NCBI GenBank assembly: GCA_021820825.1
Contig: JAKADD010000139.1
Coordinates: 1-6,662 of the forward strand
Origin: Bacillota bacterium
GTDB taxonomy: Bacteria; Bacillota; Bacilli; Alicyclobacillales; SLC66
Direction: 5' to 3'
Length of the DNA: 6,662 nucleotides
The notes beneath the pieces were generated by a model. It was given only the letters and a program-made list of their open reading frames with translations. It was not told the DNA's origin and did not search any database. The first letter of the stretch is position 1, and each line of letters begins with the position of its first letter. This document shows, in pieces, positions 4,796 through 6,662 of the stretch. A program made the translations under genes and the position numbers.

Positions 4796-5737
4796 ATGCG
4801 TGCGCTATTCAGGCGGCGATTTGCTGTTTCGCTGTTTGCAGCCGCCGTGTTTCTGCTGGGTTTTTTTCATGAAAGCAGTGCTCAGGTGAACAGTGTGAGC
4901 AGCAGGCGCGACACGCGCGACACGCGTGGAAACACCCGTTATGGTGTACTCATTGCCGGGTTGGACAGCGATCCCCAGAGTTCCGATCGGGATCGGCGTA
5001 CGGACGCCCATACGGATACGCTTGTTTTATTGACATCGCAGACTGGATCCGGTGTGGTTGACGCGCTGCACATACCGCGTGACACGAGAGTGCTGGAACC
5101 GGGGATTGGCTTTATAAAAATCAATGGGATTTATATGAACGAGGGCAGGCAGGGGCTGCGCAGAGCCGTTTCGAAGTTGACAGGAATCCCCGTCAATGCG
5201 GTTTTGTTGCTGGACTTCTTCCGTTTTCGTCAGGCCGTCGCTTTGGCGGGGTCTGTTCCGTTTGCCGTGGACAGGCCCATCTGGGATCCTGAAGGAGATG
5301 TGGCATTGCCGGCAGGCTGGCGACGACTGACGCCGCGACAGGCGCTCGCGGTCGTTCGTTTCCGTCATGAACCGCTCGGGGACATTGGACGTGTACATCG
5401 CCAGGAGCGATTTATGCGCAGGGCCGTCACCATCGCGGCGCACATGCCGCTCGCGGTGTTCATAAAGGTGATGCGCACGCTGGATGCGCAGGTGTCTGAG
5501 CGCGAGACCCTGCTTGCCTACTCACTGGTCCATCCGCTCGTCCTGTATCGTGCTCATTCTGTTCCAGGCAATTTCAGCACTGGTCCTGGCGCCAGCTATT
5601 GGCTTCCTGACCAAACCGGGGTGCAGACAATTGCCGAATTTGTGCTGGGCAAGTCCGCTTTAGTTCCTGCGTTCGCACACTGGCGGAACAACGCCGCCAT
5701 CCGTGACGCCGATGATGGACGGGATCGCTCCCGCTGA
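4796..5737 (+). CDS. LytR-CpsA-Psr (LCP) family protein, LCP2
   Basis: Second LCP-type wall-polymer ligase, 313 residues. A basic N-terminus, MRALFRRRF, leads into a hydrophobic segment at about 9-24, acting as membrane anchor or signal peptide, followed by an Arg-rich linker encoded partly by an exact 9-nt tandem repeat (4909-4926). The LCP domain runs from about 49: VLIAGLDSD (51-59), HTDTLVLL (72-79), HIPRDTRV (92-99), FIKINGIYMNEG (106-117), and RFRHEPLGDIGRVHRQERF (188-206). Compared with LCP1, the SDT block has His72 where Arg is usual. The ATG has AAAAGGAG upstream with an 8-nt gap. It lies 84 nt after tagA with no clear promoter or terminator between, so co-transcription is likely. 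Two LCP genes flanking a TagA gene point to overlapping or polymer-specific ligases. Confidence 0.9.
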   Translation: MRALFRRRFAVSLFAAAVFLLGFFHESSAQVNSVSSRRDTRDTRGNTRYGVLIAGLDSDPQSSDRDRRTDAHTDTLVLLTSQTGSGVVDALHIPRDTRVLEPGIGFIKINGIYMNEGRQGLRRAVSKLTGIPVNAVLLLDFFRFRQAVALAGSVPFAVDRPIWDPEGDVALPAGWRRLTPRQALAVVRFRHEPLGDIGRVHRQERFMRRAVTIAAHMPLAVFIKVMRTLDAQVSERETLLAYSLVHPLVLYRAHSVPGNFSTGPGASYWLPDQTGVQTIAEFVLGKSALVPAFAHWRNNAAIRDADDGRDRSR

Positions 5738-5756
5738 CTGCCCATGCACACTGTGC

Positions 5757-5763
5757 CAGTATA
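5757..5763 (+). promoter_or_regulatory. Weak candidate -10 for forespore (SigG-type) transcription of the spore protein gene
   Basis: CAGTATA matches the SigG -10 pattern CATNNTA at all but one fixed base, but the -35 position holds only a poor match (TGACTG, 5735-5740, overlapping the LCP2 stop). Genes of this spore-protein class are normally SigG-dependent, so a promoter is expected in 5738-5800; this is the best candidate found and is weak. Confidence 0.2.
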
Positions 5764-5775
5764 TAACTGCCTAAT

Positions 5776-5833
5776 CTCCCCGTGGTTGCGCAAGCTATTG
5801 GATGTAGTCCAAAGGCTGCAAAACGGGGGGGAG
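5776..5833 (+). promoter_or_regulatory. Structured leader of the spore protein gene
   Basis: A stem-loop at 5790-5819 has core TTGGA-TGTAG-TCCAA, extended through AGC/GCT and GC/GC with a small internal loop and a bulge. Outside it, CTCCCC (5776-5781) is complementary to GGGGAG (5828-5833), the ribosome binding site of the spore protein gene. The stem-loop has no U tract, so it is a poor terminator for the LCP operon. Sequestration of the ribosome binding site is possible but rests on 6 bp. Confidence 0.35.
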
Positions 5834-5840
5834 TTTCAGG

Positions 5841-6059
5841 ATGGCAAGCGGGTATACGCAAGTCGTGAAAGGGGCGCACAAGGCGCTCGATGACATGAAG
5901 TATGAGATAGCGGCTGAACTTGGTCTTCCTGTATACAAGGGGAGCGAAGACTACTGGGGTCACATCATGACCAAGGATGCGGGTACTGTAGGCGGTCACA
6001 TGACCCGGAAACTGGTCGCGTTTGGAGAAATGGCCCTTCGTCAGGGCCCGCAGCAATAG
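5841..6059 (+). CDS. Alpha/beta-type small acid-soluble spore protein (SASP)
   Basis: A 72-residue DNA-binding protein that coats and protects spore DNA in the forespore core and is degraded to amino acids at germination. The two signature blocks are present: [15 protein letters not shown] (15-29), in which EIA is the region cut by the germination protease GPR, and [15 protein letters not shown] (about 45-59), the helix that contacts DNA. The YWGHI stretch between them is typical of versions from sporeformers outside Bacillus subtilis. The start is fixed by GGGGGGGAG (5825-5833) with a 7-nt gap. The gene is monocistronic, with a terminator right after it. It shows that the host forms endospores. 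Identification is very secure; which ssp paralogue is unclear. Confidence 0.95.
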   Translation: MASGYTQVVKGAHKALDDMKYEIAAELGLPVYKGSEDYWGHIMTKDAGTVGGHMTRKLVAFGEMALRQGPQQ

Positions 6060-6077
6060 TGAATACACCCGGATCCG

Positions 6078-6133
6078 GCACAGGAGGCGGCTGCCCATTT
6101 TAAGCCGTCTCCTGTGCAATTGGTTCCTTCGTT
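6078..6133 (+). terminator. Intrinsic terminator of the spore protein gene
   Basis: GCACAGGAGGCGGCT (6078-6092) pairs with AGCCGTCTCCTGTGC (6103-6117) over 15 bp with one G-U pair and a 10-nt loop. The following AATTGGTTCCTTCGTT is only partly U-rich, but the stem is strong and lies 18 nt after the stop codon. It also insulates metK from the upstream gene. Confidence 0.8.
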
Positions 6134-6135
6134 CA

Positions 6136-6164
6136 TTGACACCATCCGCTGTCTGTAATACAGT
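6136..6164 (+). promoter_or_regulatory. SigA-type promoter of metK
   Basis: A perfect -35 TTGACA (6136-6141) is followed after 17 nt by TACAGT (6159-6164), matching TATAAT at four bases. The start would be near 6171, leaving a leader of about 55 nt to the metK start, too short for a SAM-I (S-box) riboswitch. Confidence 0.65.
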
Positions 6165-6225
6165 AACAGTGGTCTCTGCTCGGGTTTCTGAAAAGGCGGA
6201 GTGCAATGGTATGGGGGTGGACGAT

Positions 6226-6662
6226 ATGGCTGGCCGACGGTTGTTTACGTCTGAATCTGTGACTGAAGGACATCCTGATAAAATTTGCGATCAGATTTCC
6301 GATGCGCTCCTTGATGCATTTTTACTTCAGGACCCCTACTCCCGTGTCGCTTGCGAGACATCTGTCACCACGGGACTGGTGCTTGTGGCGGGTGAGGTTA
6401 CGACAGAGGGGTATGTTGACATTCCGCGCGTCGTAAGGGAAACCATCCGCACCTTGGGCTATACGCGCGCCAAGTTCGGTTTTGATGCGGACACATGCGC
6501 CGTGATCACCTCGATTGACGAACAGTCGCCCGATATCGCCCAGGGAGTTAACAAAGCGCTGGAGGCGCGGCGCGGAGAGAATGTCGACGAGCAGATTGAC
6601 GCCATCGGGGCTGGCGATCAGGGCCTCATGTTTGGGTTCGCGGTGAATGAAACGGACGATCT
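6226..6662 (+). CDS. metK: S-adenosylmethionine synthetase (methionine adenosyltransferase), 3' end outside window
   Basis: Makes S-adenosylmethionine from methionine and ATP in the cytoplasm, releasing phosphate and diphosphate. The window holds the first 145 of roughly 400 residues. Seen motifs: [20 protein letters not shown] (4-23), whose His and Asp take part in catalysis and metal binding, [17 protein letters not shown] (42-58), [11 protein letters not shown] (98-108), and the family signature [12 protein letters not shown] (128-139). The ATG at 6226 gives the usual short family N-terminus and has GGGGGTG (6213-6219) upstream. An in-frame ATG at 6211 (adding MGVDD), preceded by GGCGGAG, is a real alternative. 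It is transcribed from its own promoter after the spore-gene terminator. Identity is certain. Confidence 0.97.
   Translation, partial: MAGRRLFTSESVTEGHPDKICDQISDALLDAFLLQDPYSRVACETSVTTGLVLVAGEVTTEGYVDIPRVVRETIRTLGYTRAKFGFDADTCAVITSIDEQSPDIAQGVNKALEARRGENVDEQIDAIGAGDQGLMFGFAVNETDD

Noticed and set aside
4909..4926. Exact tandem repeat of CGACACGCG
   Set aside because: Only two units inside the LCP2 linker, encoding part of an Arg/Asp/Thr-rich stretch; a simple local duplication without further meaning.
5574..6206. Minus-strand open frame of 210 codons spanning the spore protein gene
   Set aside because: It runs across the LCP2 end, the leader, the certain spore protein gene and its terminator; its product has no domain signs.

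Overview
The window looks like chromosome of an endospore-forming Firmicute (Bacillota). It carries an alpha/beta-type small acid-soluble spore protein, two LytR-CpsA-Psr (LCP) wall-polymer ligases, a TagA/WecG-type glycosyltransferase, two secreted 'stalk' domain proteins and strong purine-rich ribosome binding sites, many with G runs. GTG and TTG starts are used as well as ATG, and coding DNA is moderately GC-rich while the divergent intergenic region at 153-388 is clearly AT-rich. An Alicyclobacillaceae-like genome would fit, but that placement is a guess. No mobile element, tRNA, rRNA or CRISPR array was seen.

Layout: (1) 1-152, minus strand: start of a cold-shock protein gene running off the left edge, with its own promoter and a small leader hairpin. 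(2) 389-2457, plus strand: two tandem paralogues, each with a signal peptide, a copper-amine-oxidase-N-like stalk domain and a C-terminal NPCBM-like domain. Both are preceded by the same promoter-like element, TGTGG-N9-TATGATGGG. (3) 2458-2930: a 473-nt stretch without a gene. It holds a good vegetative promoter, a clear cyclic-di-GMP class I riboswitch, a 9-bp long-range helix that competes with a local hairpin, a 16-bp hairpin whose loop carries two C runs, a short palindrome and a terminator-like hairpin. (4) 2931-5737: an apparent operon LCP1 - TagA-like glycosyltransferase - LCP2. (5) 5738-6059: a structured leader and the spore protein gene, ending in a terminator. (6) 6136-6662: promoter and 5' part of metK, running off the right edge.

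How the parts may work together: TagA-family enzymes add the second sugar (ManNAc) to the lipid-linked disaccharide that starts wall teichoic or related polymers, and LCP enzymes transfer finished polymers to peptidoglycan. The gene order LCP-TagA-LCP therefore suggests one envelope-glycopolymer unit. The riboswitch promoter fires towards this unit, and nothing between the aptamer and LCP1 looks like a gene. The simplest reading is that cyclic-di-GMP tunes wall-polymer assembly through an unusually long leader of about 420 nt. This is the most interesting feature of the window. The link from aptamer to gene is inferred from position and base complementarity and is not demonstrated.
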